Shown: piece by piece, positions 45,741 through 54,958 of the stretch | Numbering within the stretch: the stretch's first letter is position 1 | How the letters are laid out: every line of letters begins with the position of its first letter | NCBI RefSeq assembly: GCF_004361695.1 | Contig: NZ_SNVW01000005.1 | Coordinates: forward strand, 1-64,000 | Origin: Curtobacterium flaccumfaciens | GTDB lineage: Bacteria; Actinomycetota; Actinomycetes; Actinomycetales; Microbacteriaceae | Length of the DNA: 64,000 nucleotides | Direction: 5' to 3' | Translations under genes and position numbers: made by a program | The notes under the pieces: model-generated | Told to the model about the DNA's origin: nothing | Seen by the model: the letters and a program-made list of their open reading frames with translations, nothing else | Databases searched by the model: none

Positions 45741-46595
45741 ATGCAGCACCAGCAGTCCGTCCTCATCGCCGGGTGCGGCGATCTCGGCACCGAGACCGGC
45801 CTCCGGTTCGCCGCGCAGGGGTACGCCGTCACCGGGCTCCGCCGGAACGCCGACCGGATCCCGGCGCCGATCGTCGGGCGGAGCACCGACCTGCGGCGCG
45901 AGGTCCCCGAGGTCGCCCCGGACACCGCCGTGGTCGTCGTGGCGTTCGCCGCCGGCAGCCGCGACGTCGACGAGTACCGCGCCACCTACGTCGACGGGCT
46001 CCGCAACGTGCTGGACGGCATCGACGCCTCCGCCGCCGATCCCCGCCTGCTCGTCGTGTCGTCCACGGCGGTCTACGACGTCGACGACGGCAGCGTGGTC
46101 ACCGAGGAGACGCCGGCCCGCGGTGGGACCCCGACCGCGGCGGTCCTGGTCGAGGCCGAGGCACTGCTGCGCGAACGCGCCCCCGGTGCGGTGCTCGTCC
46201 GGCTGTCCGGCATCTACGGGCCCGGTCGCGAACGGCTCGTCGACCAGGTCCGTTCCGGAGCCGCTCGGCTGGCGCCGGGGACGTCGCCGCACACGAACCG
46301 GATCCACCGCGACGACGCCGCCGCCGCCCTCGTGCACCTGGCGGGCGTCGCGGACCCGGCCCCCACGTACCTCGGCACCGACGACGAGCCCGCTCGGCTC
46401 GACGACGTGCTGCGGTTCCTGGCTGCCGAGCTCGGCCTGCCGGAGCCGGCACGGGGCGAGGGCGGCGGGCGCCAGGCCGGTGGGGACAAGCGGCTCACGA
46501 ACGCCCTGCTCCGCTCCACCGGCTGGACACCGGCGTACCCGACGTTCCGCGAGGGCTACCGCGCGGTCCTCGCCGGCGCCGGCACGCGCCACTGA
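45741..46595 (+). CDS. NAD-dependent epimerase-like SDR (YeeZ-like)
   Basis: 284 aa. Rossmann motif LIAGCGDLGTETGLRF (about 8-23), VVSSTAVYDVDDG and a lack of the classical YxxxK place it with YeeZ/YfcH-like atypical SDRs. The substrate is unknown. GGAGCCTC lies upstream of ATG. Convergent with the alkA-like gene. Confidence 0.8.
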   Translation: MQHQQSVLIAGCGDLGTETGLRFAAQGYAVTGLRRNADRIPAPIVGRSTDLRREVPEVAPDTAVVVVAFAAGSRDVDEYRATYVDGLRNVLDGIDASAADPRLLVVSSTAVYDVDDGSVVTEETPARGGTPTAAVLVEAEALLRERAPGAVLVRLSGIYGPGRERLVDQVRSGAARLAPGTSPHTNRIHRDDAAAALVHLAGVADPAPTYLGTDDEPARLDDVLRFLAAELGLPEPARGEGGGRQAGGDKRLTNALLRSTGWTPAYPTFREGYRAVLAGAGTRH

Positions 46596-46626
46596 CGAGC
46601 CGCGCGGCCCCGGCTCGGGTGGCGAC

Positions 46627-47586
46627 CTAGTGGTGGCGGTGGTCCTGGATCGTCATCCGCGGCCCGAACGACGGCTTCCGGAAGCCGGACCCGCCGATGA
46701 GCCGCACGATCCGCTCGCGGTGGCCACGCCACGGTTCGAGCAGCTCGAGCATCCCGTCGTCGTCGACCGGGCCACCCGTGAGCGCCCACCCGACCAGGGC
46801 CGGCACGTGGTAGTCGCCGACGCTCGGGGCGTCCGGGTCGCCGTGCGCACGCTGCGCGGTCTCGGCAGCCGTCCACTTGCCGATGCCCGGCACCGACTGC
46901 AACCGCGAGGACACGACGGAGCCGCCGCGGCCGAGCGACAGTGTCCGTTCGAGCGCGGGCGCGACACGCACCGCCCGCATCACCGTCGCCGAGCGCCCGG
47001 GCTCGATGCCGGCCCGGTGCCACTCCCAGCTCGGGATCGCCGCCCAGCCCGCGACGGTCGGCGGGACGTACATGTCGACGGGCGCGGGACCCGGAGCCGG
47101 GGTGCCGTACCGGCGGAGCAGGTACCGCCACGCGCGCCAGGCCTGCCGTGAGGTGACCTTCTGCTCCATGATCGCGGGCACGAGCATCGCGAACACGCTG
47201 TTCGTCCGCAGCAGCCGCAGTCCGGGCTGCCGGTGCCGGGCCGCCGCCAGGAACGCGTGCCCGGAGACGTCGAGGTCGGACCAGTCGTCGCCGCGGCCGA
47301 GCAGGTCGGGCGCGTGCTCCACGGCCCAGTCCGCGCCGTCGCCCCACGCCGCCACCCGGATGCCGTCCGTCACCCGGCGGACCAGCACCGAGGCGGGGCC
47401 GGCCGGTGTGCGCAGGGCGAGCCAGATGTCGGAGCCGACCACCCGGAACGCCGGGTCGCCGGAGCCGCGCTGCAGGGGCCGGAGGGTCGCTGCCACGTCC
47501 ACCGTGCCTCCAGGCCGGTACACGGTCTCGACCGGACGGCCGTCGGCGGGCGGCGTCGGCGACGAGGCGGAGGCGAGCAGGGACAC
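46627..47586 (-). CDS. DNA-3-methyladenine glycosylase family protein (AlkA/HhH)
   Basis: 319 aa. The helix-hairpin-helix block LQSVPGIGKWTAAET is followed by a Pro/Asp region with VGDYHVP, where the catalytic Asp of HhH glycosylases lies. It would excise alkylated purines to start base excision repair. GTG at 47586 is chosen because TACCAT lies six bases upstream (leaderless). Divergent from pfkA. Confidence 0.83.
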   Translation of the reverse strand: MSLLASASSPTPPADGRPVETVYRPGGTVDVAATLRPLQRGSGDPAFRVVGSDIWLALRTPAGPASVLVRRVTDGIRVAAWGDGADWAVEHAPDLLGRGDDWSDLDVSGHAFLAAARHRQPGLRLLRTNSVFAMLVPAIMEQKVTSRQAWRAWRYLLRRYGTPAPGPAPVDMYVPPTVAGWAAIPSWEWHRAGIEPGRSATVMRAVRVAPALERTLSLGRGGSVVSSRLQSVPGIGKWTAAETAQRAHGDPDAPSVGDYHVPALVGWALTGGPVDDDGMLELLEPWRGHRERIVRLIGGSGFRKPSFGPRMTIQDHRHH

Positions 47587-47592
47587 ACCGGG

Positions 47593-47598
47593 ATGGTA
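47593..47598 (-). promoter_or_regulatory. -10 box of the leaderless glycosylase gene
   Basis: TACCAT on the minus strand, six bases (CCCGGT), GTG. Confidence 0.5.
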
Positions 47599-47659
47599 AT
47601 GCGCAACCACCGTCAGTCATGATGGGGCTGTCCCACCACCACCCGACGACGGAGTTCCC

Positions 47660-48688
47660 ATGCGCATCGGCATCCTCACCTCCGGAGGCGACTGCCCCGG
47701 CCTGAACGCGGTCATCCGCGCGATCGTGCTGAAGGGCATCGCGATCTACGGCCACGACTTCGTCGGGTTCCGCGACGGCTGGCGCGGCGTGGTCGACGGC
47801 GACATCGTCCCCCTCGGCCGGAAGGACATCCAGGGCATCGCGAAGCAGGGCGGCACGATCCTCGGGACGAGCCGCACGAACCCGTTCGAGGGACCGAACG
47901 GCGGCGTCGAGAACATCTCCAAGACGCTCGAGCGGCACGGCATCGACGCCATCGTCGCGATCGGCGGCGAGGGCACTCTGGCCGCCGCGAAGCGCCTCAC
48001 CGACGCGGGCCTGCAGATCGTCGGCGTCCCGAAGACCGTCGACAACGACCTCGGCGCGACCGACTACACGTTCGGGTTCGACACGGCCGTCGCGATCGCG
48101 ACCGAGGCGATGGACCGACTCCGCACCACGGGTGAGTCGCACTCGCGCTGCATGGTCGCCGAGGTGATGGGCCGGCACGTCGGCTGGATCGCCCTGCACT
48201 CCGGCATGGCCGCGGGGGCGCACGCGATCCTCATCCCGGAGCAGAAGACGAGCATGGAGCAGATCGCGAGCTGGGTCCGTGCGGCCTACGACCGCGGCCG
48301 GGCACCGCTCGTCGTGGTGGCCGAGGGCTTCGTCCCCGACCACGAGGACAACGCGCACACGGAGCGCGGGCTCGACGCCTTCGGTCGGCCGCGACTCGGT
48401 GGCATCGGCGAGCGCCTCGCGCCGCTCATCGAGGAGATGACGGGCATCGAGACGCGTGCCACCACCCTCGGGCACATCCAGCGCGGCGGGACCCCGACGG
48501 CGTACGACCGCGTGCTCTCGACGCGGCTCGGCCTGGCGGCCATCGACGCGGTCATCGAGGAACGGTGGGGACGGATGGTCGCGCTGAAGGGGACGGACAT
48601 CGTGCACGTGTCGTTCGACGAGGCGCTCGGCGAGCTGAAGACCGTGCCGCAGGCGCGGTACGACGAGGCCGCCATCATGTTCGGATAG
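47660..48688 (+). CDS. pfkA: ATP-dependent 6-phosphofructokinase (actinobacterial type)
   Basis: 342 aa. It phosphorylates fructose 6-phosphate in glycolysis. ILTSGGDCPGLNAVIR at the start, AIGGEGTLAAAKRL and VPKTVDNDL in the core, then MGRHVGW. Gly in GGEG with Lys in PKTVDND matches the Gly/Lys pair of actinobacterial ATP-using enzymes rather than the Asp/Lys pair of PPi enzymes. GGAG precedes ATG. Confidence 0.94.
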   Translation: MRIGILTSGGDCPGLNAVIRAIVLKGIAIYGHDFVGFRDGWRGVVDGDIVPLGRKDIQGIAKQGGTILGTSRTNPFEGPNGGVENISKTLERHGIDAIVAIGGEGTLAAAKRLTDAGLQIVGVPKTVDNDLGATDYTFGFDTAVAIATEAMDRLRTTGESHSRCMVAEVMGRHVGWIALHSGMAAGAHAILIPEQKTSMEQIASWVRAAYDRGRAPLVVVAEGFVPDHEDNAHTERGLDAFGRPRLGGIGERLAPLIEEMTGIETRATTLGHIQRGGTPTAYDRVLSTRLGLAAIDAVIEERWGRMVALKGTDIVHVSFDEALGELKTVPQARYDEAAIMFG

Positions 48689-48724
48689 GCCTGGCCGGGG
48701 CGGGCGGCAGCCTGGAGGCGCGGG

Positions 48725-48730
48725 TAGCGT
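48725..48730 (+). promoter_or_regulatory. -10 box of the leaderless AcuI-like gene
   Basis: TAGCGT, seven bases, GTG at 48738; a dispersed GCCTGGAGGC motif (48710-48719) sits in the -35 zone. Confidence 0.55.
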
Positions 48731-48737
48731 CCGACGC

Positions 48738-49715
48738 GTGACCCGCGCAGTCCTCGTCTCCAGTTCCACCGCCCCCACCCTCACCGAGATCGACGTCATG
48801 GATCCCGGTGAGGGTGAGGCGCTCGTCGACGTCGCGTACTCGAGCGTCAACTACAAGGACGGGCTCGCCTTGGCGGGCGACCCCGGCGTCGCACGGGTCG
48901 ACCCGCTGGTCCCCGGCATCGACGTCATCGGGACCGTGGCCGCGCTCGGCCCGGGGGTGCACGACGTGCGCATCGGCGACCGGGTGACGCTCAACGGCGC
49001 CGGACTGGGCGAGACCCGGCACGGCGGGTGGGCCGCACACGCAGTGGTGCCGTCCGACGCGCTCGTGGTGCTCCCCGAGTCGGTGCACGAGGACTTCGCC
49101 GCCGCGATCGGCACCGCCGGCTTCACCGCGGCGTTGAGCGTGCTGGCACTCTCGCGCTTCGTCGAGCCGGGCGACGGACCCGTGCTGGTGACCGGGTCGT
49201 CCGGCGGCGTCGGTTCGGTCGCGATCCCCCTGCTCGCCGGCCGCGGCTACCGGGTGACCGCGTCCACCGGCCGGACCGCGAACGCCGAGTCGCTCCGGGC
49301 CCTCGGGGCGACGGAGGTCGTGGACCGCTCGACCTTCGCCGAGCACGGGAAGCCGATGCAGAAGGCGACGTGGGCGGGAGCGGTGGACAGCGTCGGCGGT
49401 GCGACCCTGGCGAACGTCCTCGCGTCGACCCGGTGGGGTGGTGCCGTCACGGCGTGCGGGCTGGCGCAGGACGTGCAGCTCCCGACCACGGTCCTGCCGT
49501 TCATCCTGCGCGGGGTGTCGCTGCTCGGCATCAACTCGGTGGACGCCCCACTGGACCTCCGCCGTCGGGCGTGGGATCTGCTCGCCGCCGAACTCGACCC
49601 GGCCCTGCTCACCGCAGTGACGCGCACGGTGGGACTCGCGGAGGCGATCGCGCTCGGCCCGGAGATCGTCGCCGGTCGGGTGCACGGACGGACGATCGTC
49701 GACACGTCCAGGTGA
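48738..49715 (+). CDS. AcuI/YhdH-like medium-chain oxidoreductase
   Basis: 325 aa. Zinc-independent MDR fold: SSVNYKDGLAL, the NADPH motif TGSSGGVGSVA (about 154-164) and GAVDSVGGATL are characteristic of AcuI/YhdH, NADPH-dependent acrylyl-CoA reductases. Exact acyl substrate is uncertain. GTG start supported by the leaderless promoter. Confidence 0.88.
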   Translation: MTRAVLVSSSTAPTLTEIDVMDPGEGEALVDVAYSSVNYKDGLALAGDPGVARVDPLVPGIDVIGTVAALGPGVHDVRIGDRVTLNGAGLGETRHGGWAAHAVVPSDALVVLPESVHEDFAAAIGTAGFTAALSVLALSRFVEPGDGPVLVTGSSGGVGSVAIPLLAGRGYRVTASTGRTANAESLRALGATEVVDRSTFAEHGKPMQKATWAGAVDSVGGATLANVLASTRWGGAVTACGLAQDVQLPTTVLPFILRGVSLLGINSVDAPLDLRRRAWDLLAAELDPALLTAVTRTVGLAEAIALGPEIVAGRVHGRTIVDTSR

Positions 49716-49803
49716 TGTACTGATGTTCTGTTATTCCACAAGCGCTTGCATATTGACACGTTAGGGTTGGAATTCCGCACGTCCGACTTGTGAGGAGCAC
49801 TGC
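49716..49803 (+). promoter_or_regulatory. AT-rich promoter region of the GntR operon
   Basis: Unusually AT-rich for the window. TTGACA (49753-49758) is a perfect -35 hexamer, but no good -10 lies 16-18 bases on. GAGGAG six bases before the start supports a leadered mRNA. Confidence 0.4.
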
Positions 49804-50472
49804 ATGCCGGTCCCGAAGTCCACCGTCGAGAACTCCCCCCGGAAACTGCTGCGCGACGTCGTCTACGACAAGATGCTCGCCGCCCTCCGTGACGGCACCC
49901 TGCAGCACGGCGAACGGCTGAACGACGACGAGCTCGTGCAGTGGCTCGGCGTCAGTCGCACCCCCATCCGCGAGGCGATCGCCAAGCTCGTCGACATCGG
50001 CCTCGTCGAGATGGAGGCGAACCGGTACACCCGCGTCGCCACCCCGACCCTCGACGACTGGGTCACCGCCACCCGCGCCATGACCGGCTTCTTCGAGCTC
50101 AGCCTGCGCTGGGGCGTCCCCGAGTACAGCGACGCCGACGTCGCCGCGCTCGAGAAGCTCCTCGACCGCGCCGACGGGCTGCGCCGGGTCCGTGACTACG
50201 GGTTCAGCGGGGCCGTGACCGAGATCATCGAGTTCGCCATCGCCCACTCCGGCAACCCGCTCGTGCAGGTCGCCGCCGAGGGAGCACTCGAGCGCGTGCG
50301 CTTCACGCTCAACCCGACGCCCGCGTTCGAGCAGTACGAGTCGGAGGCGTTCTTCTCGATCCTCCGCGAGGCACTCGGCGAGCGCGACGGCGAGACCGCC
50401 GCCGAGGCCGGCCGCGCACTCACCCGGAACTTCGAGCAGCACATCGAGGCCGTCCGCGCCGCACGGAGCTGA
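49804..50472 (+). CDS. GntR family transcriptional regulator
   Basis: 222 aa. The N-terminal wHTH (about 15-85) includes LVQWLGVSRTPIREAIAKLVDIGLV, a clear GntR signature. The C-terminal part (about 90-215) is helical and probably FCD-like, but its metal-ligand histidines are not obvious. Strong ribosome-binding site GAGGAG. It is followed four bases later by a gene for a fused double version of the same architecture. Confidence 0.88.
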   Translation: MPVPKSTVENSPRKLLRDVVYDKMLAALRDGTLQHGERLNDDELVQWLGVSRTPIREAIAKLVDIGLVEMEANRYTRVATPTLDDWVTATRAMTGFFELSLRWGVPEYSDADVAALEKLLDRADGLRRVRDYGFSGAVTEIIEFAIAHSGNPLVQVAAEGALERVRFTLNPTPAFEQYESEAFFSILREALGERDGETAAEAGRALTRNFEQHIEAVRAARS

Positions 50473-50476
50473 CCCG

Positions 50477-51826
50477 GTGAGCGGGTCCGGGGCCGAGCAC
50501 TGGGAGGGCGGCTGGGGTCCGTCCTTCGAGCCCGCAGCCCGAGCGGTCCTCGGGGCGCTCCGCAGCGGCGACCTGGTCGAGGGCGCCCCGTACGACACCG
50601 TGGCGCTCGCGGGGCGCTTCGACGTCTCGCTCCCCACCGTGCGACGCGCGCTCGACCGACTCGGTGACACCGGGCTGGTCGACGTCGGCGCGGACGACAC
50701 CGTCCGGTTCACCCGCCTCAGCCGGGCCGAGTGGACTGAGAGCAGCCAGCAGCTCCTCGCCTGGCTGGAGAGCGCCGTCCGCACCGCCGTGCCGGTCCTC
50801 GACGACGCCGGCGTCAAGCGGTACCGCTCCCTCGTGACCACCGCCCGCACGGCCGCCGCCCACCGCGACCCCGCGCTCGACCCGGCCTTCTTCGACACGG
50901 TCCGTTTCTGGGCGGGAGCCACGCCGAACCGCCTGATGGCCCGGCAGCTCACGCGCTCGCTCGAGCGCCTCCGGTTCGGCCCCGGCGTGGTCGTGCCCTG
51001 GACGGTGTGGGACTCGGAGGGGTGGTTCGCCGGGTCCCTCCGCGCGGCGATCGACCGCGATGCCGACGCTGCCTCCCGTGCCGTGCACACGCTCGCCCGG
51101 CTCTGGGACGGGTACCTCGCGACCGCCGACGTCGAGTGGACGGTCGAGGACACCGGCCGCGCACCGACCTGGGGCCGCTGGGACCGCGACGACCTCTGGT
51201 ACGACGTGCTCGGAGCGGTGCGGGACGGCACGTTCACCCGCTCGAAGACCTACGGCGTCCGCGAGGTCGCGGCGCGCTTCCGGACGTCACCGACCGAGCT
51301 GCGACCCGTGCTCCGACGACTCGAACTCCTCGGACTCGTCGCCAGCGAAGACTCGGACGAACACGCCACCGTGCGGATCACCGACCCGGACGTGCACGAC
51401 TGGATCGAGGCCGAACAGTCCCTGCAGGCGATCCACGAGGCCTGCGCGCGCTGGGCGATCCCGGTGCTCGACGAAGACGCCCGGACGACCCTCGACGCGC
51501 TGGTCCAGCGGGCGCACCGCGAGTCCATCACCCGCGACTACGCCTTCACCGCCACCATGCTCGGGTTCACGCAGTTCTACGCCGCGCACGTGCCGAACCG
51601 GTACCTCCGCGCGTCCGCCGGGCTCACGATCGGGCGCCTCGCGTACATCCTCGAGCACCCGCCGCAGTTCCGGCAGTGGGACGTCGAGGGGTACCTCGCC
51701 GCCGTCCGCACAGCCGCCGCGGACCGGACGCCGGCCAGCGCGGTCGCGGTCGGCCACGGGCTCGACCGGCAGATCGAGTCGCACATCGCCGACGTGGCCG
51801 CCCGGTACGAGAGCATGGAACCGTGA
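50477..51826 (+). CDS. Fused double-GntR regulator
   Basis: 449 aa, made of two GntR-like units head to tail. HTH1 is at about 43-68 (LAGRFDVSLPTVRRALDRL) and HTH2 at about 263-288 (VAARFRTSPTELRPVLRRLE). Each is followed by a helical effector-like domain (about 85-225 and 305-445). GntR regulators normally dimerise, so this may be a covalent pseudo-dimer. GTG with GGAG eight bases upstream; GTGA overlap with the ABC ATPase gene. Confidence 0.75.
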   Translation: MSGSGAEHWEGGWGPSFEPAARAVLGALRSGDLVEGAPYDTVALAGRFDVSLPTVRRALDRLGDTGLVDVGADDTVRFTRLSRAEWTESSQQLLAWLESAVRTAVPVLDDAGVKRYRSLVTTARTAAAHRDPALDPAFFDTVRFWAGATPNRLMARQLTRSLERLRFGPGVVVPWTVWDSEGWFAGSLRAAIDRDADAASRAVHTLARLWDGYLATADVEWTVEDTGRAPTWGRWDRDDLWYDVLGAVRDGTFTRSKTYGVREVAARFRTSPTELRPVLRRLELLGLVASEDSDEHATVRITDPDVHDWIEAEQSLQAIHEACARWAIPVLDEDARTTLDALVQRAHRESITRDYAFTATMLGFTQFYAAHVPNRYLRASAGLTIGRLAYILEHPPQFRQWDVEGYLAAVRTAAADRTPASAVAVGHGLDRQIESHIADVAARYESMEP

Positions 51827-52608
51827 ACGACGTCCTGATCAGCGCCACCGGCGTCCGGGTGACCCGGTCCGGCCGAAACCTCCTGCACGACATCGACCTG
51901 ACGGTGCGGCGCGGGGAGCACTGGGCGCTCCTCGGCCCGAACGGCGCAGGCAAGTCGACGCTGCTCGCGGTCCTCGGCGCGAACGGCCACCCGACCGCCG
52001 GCGAGGTCGAGGTGCTCGGACGGCGACTCGGGCGCGTCGACGTCCGGGAGCTCCGCACGCACATCGGGCACGTCGACCCGCGGCACCGGATGCTCTCGCC
52101 CCTCACGGTGCTCGAGACGGTGCTGACCGGGCTGACCGGCACCACCGACCTCATGATGCGGTGGGAGCCCACGGCCGCGCAGATCGCCAGTGCGGAGCGG
52201 CACATCGCCGACGTCGGACTGCACCCCCGCCGGGACGCCCGGTGGCCGGTCCTGTCGCAGGGCGAGCGGGGTCGCGCCCTCATCGCCCGGGCGCTCATGT
52301 CCGAGCCGCAGCTGCTCCTGCTCGACGAGCCGGCGACCGGGCTGGACGTCGCCGCGCGGGAACACCTGCTCGAGACGGTCGACGCGCTCCGGCACCGACA
52401 CCCGGAACTCGGCAGCGTGATGGTCACGCACCACCTCGAGGACCTGCCCGCCTCCACCTCGCACGCGATGCTCCTGCGCGACGGGGCAGCCGTCGCCCAG
52501 GGCACCTCGGACGAGGTCATCACGTCGTCGGCCGTGTCCCACGCGTTCGACTTCCCGCTCGCGATCCTGCGTGCGGAGGGCCGCTGGGCCGCACGCCGCG
52601 CGTCCTAG
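51823..52608 (+). CDS. Orphan ABC transporter ATP-binding protein
   Basis: 261 aa. Walker A GPNGAGKST, signature LSQGERGRALIARAL, Walker B LLLLDEP and the H-loop TH in VMVTHHLEDLP are intact. The signature LSQGE differs from LSGGQ, as in ModF/iron-type ATPases. No permease or binding protein is adjacent. It is cotranslated with the double-GntR gene. Confidence 0.85.
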   Translation: MNDVLISATGVRVTRSGRNLLHDIDLTVRRGEHWALLGPNGAGKSTLLAVLGANGHPTAGEVEVLGRRLGRVDVRELRTHIGHVDPRHRMLSPLTVLETVLTGLTGTTDLMMRWEPTAAQIASAERHIADVGLHPRRDARWPVLSQGERGRALIARALMSEPQLLLLDEPATGLDVAAREHLLETVDALRHRHPELGSVMVTHHLEDLPASTSHAMLLRDGAAVAQGTSDEVITSSAVSHAFDFPLAILRAEGRWAARRAS

Positions 52609-52663
52609 CCGACCCGCGCCTCCCGGCCCGCGCGTCCCGGTCTCGACCGTTCTCCACAGGTTG

Positions 52664-52704
52664 CAGAAGGCGACTTCTGTACGACCCCTCAGGGGGGCTA
52701 TCCT
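52664..52704 (+). promoter_or_regulatory. Leaderless promoter and operator of the MFS gene
   Basis: CAGAAG-gcga-CTTCTG (52664-52679) overlaps a possible -35 (TTCTGT, 52675-52680); TATCCT (52699-52704) is followed by six bases and GTG 52711. The inverted repeat could be a repressor site. CCCCT-c-AGGGG lies in the spacer. Confidence 0.5.
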
Positions 52705-52710
52705 CGCCGC

Positions 52711-54075
52711 GTGACCGAAGCGGAGACCACCGAGACCGGAACGACCGACGTGCGTCGTCTCCGTGCCTTCCACCAGGTCCTCGTCAACACGGCGGTCGCC
52801 AACGTCACCACGAGCTTCCTGTGGTTCGGGCTGACGTTCTGGGCCTACCTCGAGACACGGTCCGTGCTGGCCACCGGCATCATCGGCGGCACGTACATGC
52901 TGTTCGTCGCGTTCTTCGGGATCCTCTTCGGCTCCATCGTGGACCGGCACCGCAAGCACCGCGCGATGGTGCTCTCCGGCGTGATCACCCTCGTCGCGTT
53001 CTCCGTCGCCGCGGTCGTCTACCTCGCAGCCGGGCAGGATGACGTCGCCGACCTCGGACGCCCCTGGTTCTGGGTGTTCGCCGCCGTGGTGCTCGCCGGT
53101 TCCGTCGTCGAGAACCTGCGCAACGTCGCGCTGTCGACCACGGTCACGCTGCTCGTGCCGGTGGAACGGCACGCCAACGCGAACGGCCTGGTCGGCACCG
53201 TGCAGGGCGTCGCGTTCATCGTCACGAGCGTGTTCTCCGGGCTCGCCATCGGCCTGCTCGGCATGGGTGGCACGCTCGTCATCGCCCTCGTCCTGACCGC
53301 CGCGGCGTTCGTGCACCTGCTGACGATCCGGATCCCCGAGGCCGAGCCGGTGCGGGAACCCGGGCGGGTGCGGGTGTTCGACCTCGCCGGCAGTCTGCGC
53401 ACCGTCCGGGCCGTTCCCGCCCTGTTCGCGCTGATCGTGTTCTCGTCGTTCAACAACCTCATCGGCGGGGTCTACATGGCGCTGATGGACCCGTACGGCC
53501 TGACGCTCTTCTCGGTCGAGGTGTGGGGCATCGTGTTCGGCGTCGCATCGACGGGGTTCATCGTCGGCGGGCTGCTCATCGCGAAGTTCGGGCTCGGGCG
53601 GAACCCGATCCGCACCATGTTGATGCTCGTGATGGTGATGGGTGCCCTCGGCAGCCTGTTCACCGTCCGCGAGTGGTGGTGGCTCTACGCCGTCGGCATC
53701 TTCCTCTACCTCGTGCTCATCCCCGCGGTCGAGGCGGCGGAGCAGACGGTCATCCAGAAGGTCGTGCCGTTCGAACGCCAGGGCCGTGCGTTCGGGTTCG
53801 CCCAGGCGTTCGAGTCGGCGGCGGCTCCGATCACCGCGTTCCTCATCGCGCCGCTCGCCGAGTTCTGGATCATCCCGACGCTCCGTTCCGACTCCGGGGC
53901 AGCCGCGTGGGAGCCCCTGCTCGGCACCGGCGAGGCGCGGGGCATCGCCGTGGTGTTCTTCTTCGCCGGGCTCGTGATGATCGTCGCGGCGGCGCTGGCG
54001 TTCGCGAGCCGGTCCTACCGCACGCTGTCGCGGGAGTACGGCACGGCCGTCCCGTCGGAGCCCGCTGCCGTCTGA
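52711..54075 (+). CDS. MFS transporter, probable efflux
   Basis: 454 aa, about 12 TM helices. The cytoplasmic loop SIVDRHRKHRAMV (between TM2 and TM3) matches the MFS motif A pattern. The protein resembles MFS_1/MFS_3-like drug exporters; its substrate is unknown. GTG start directly after a leaderless promoter with an operator-like palindrome. Confidence 0.85.
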   Translation: MTEAETTETGTTDVRRLRAFHQVLVNTAVANVTTSFLWFGLTFWAYLETRSVLATGIIGGTYMLFVAFFGILFGSIVDRHRKHRAMVLSGVITLVAFSVAAVVYLAAGQDDVADLGRPWFWVFAAVVLAGSVVENLRNVALSTTVTLLVPVERHANANGLVGTVQGVAFIVTSVFSGLAIGLLGMGGTLVIALVLTAAAFVHLLTIRIPEAEPVREPGRVRVFDLAGSLRTVRAVPALFALIVFSSFNNLIGGVYMALMDPYGLTLFSVEVWGIVFGVASTGFIVGGLLIAKFGLGRNPIRTMLMLVMVMGALGSLFTVREWWWLYAVGIFLYLVLIPAVEAAEQTVIQKVVPFERQGRAFGFAQAFESAAAPITAFLIAPLAEFWIIPTLRSDSGAAAWEPLLGTGEARGIAVVFFFAGLVMIVAAALAFASRSYRTLSREYGTAVPSEPAAV

Positions 54076-54104
54076 TCCGCGGGCGGCCGGACGCCCGCCG
54101 GACA

Positions 54105-54154
54105 GCCGGACGCCAGCGCGCCCGCCGGACGCCAGCGCGCCCGCCGGACGCCAG
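54105..54154. repeat. 19-bp tandem repeat, about 2.6 copies
   Basis: Unit GCCGGACGCCAGCGCGCCC at 54105 and 54124 with a partial copy at 54143, between the MFS stop and the next gene's promoter. Confidence 0.85.
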
Positions 54155-54289
54155 GGGCGCGGCGTCGGCTGCCCGGAGCCCGGGAACCTGGTTGAATGGC
54201 GCGCCAGGTGTCCGCGGCGCGTGTCGGGGGAGGGCTCCGGCACCGCACACCGGTGCCTCGCCGCGGACCGCAACGAGGGGGGACCACCC

Positions 54290-54958
54290 ATGACGAACAC
54301 GCCGCCGCCGTACCCGAGCCAGGGCGCCGACCAGCAGCCGAACGGACAGCCGAACGGGCAGCAGCCGAACGGGCAGGCCGCACCCGGCCAGCCCCCGTAC
54401 GGTCAGCCTGGACCCGGCCAGCCCCAGTACGCGCAGCCCGCACCGGGGCAGCAGCCGTACGCGCAGCCCGCACCCGGCCAGCAGCCGTACGCGCAGCCCG
54501 CACCCGCCGGCATGCCCTACACCCCGCCGCCCAAGCAGTCCCGCGGCAAGCGCGTGCTCATCAGCATCCTCGGCGTCGTCGTCGCCCTGGTCGTCGCGTT
54601 CTTCGTCCGCCAGGCGATCACCGCGGCGTTCGGCGGCTCCACGGAGGACAAGGTCTCGAAGGCCGTCGAGCAGATCCGCGACGAGAGCGACCTGCCGAAG
54701 CAGGTCGACTCCGTGACGACGTGGACGGGCATCGAGGCCGAGGGCACCGCGATCCACTACGACTACACGGTGTCGGCGAACGTCGACCCGGCGTCGATCA
54801 CCACGTCGGCGGTCCGCGACGCCGTGGGCCCGACGCTGTGCTCGACGAAGGAGACCAAGCAGCTCCTCGACGACGGCGTGGACATGCGGTACACCTACGC
54901 GTTCGACGACTCGTCGAAGACGCTCGACGTCACCTTCACGAAGGCCGACTGCTCCTGA
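54290..54958 (+). CDS. Proline-rich single-TM secreted-domain protein
   Basis: 222 aa. The N-terminal 85 residues are Pro/Gln/Gly-rich with PGQQPYAQPA-type repeats (cytoplasmic), then a TM helix (about 92-112) and an extracytoplasmic domain with two cysteines (GPTLCST and the final ADCS) that could form a disulfide. DUF4333-like in layout, but the family is not certain. GGGGGG precedes ATG. Confidence 0.65.
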   Translation: MTNTPPPYPSQGADQQPNGQPNGQQPNGQAAPGQPPYGQPGPGQPQYAQPAPGQQPYAQPAPGQQPYAQPAPAGMPYTPPPKQSRGKRVLISILGVVVALVVAFFVRQAITAAFGGSTEDKVSKAVEQIRDESDLPKQVDSVTTWTGIEAEGTAIHYDYTVSANVDPASITTSAVRDAVGPTLCSTKETKQLLDDGVDMRYTYAFDDSSKTLDVTFTKADCS

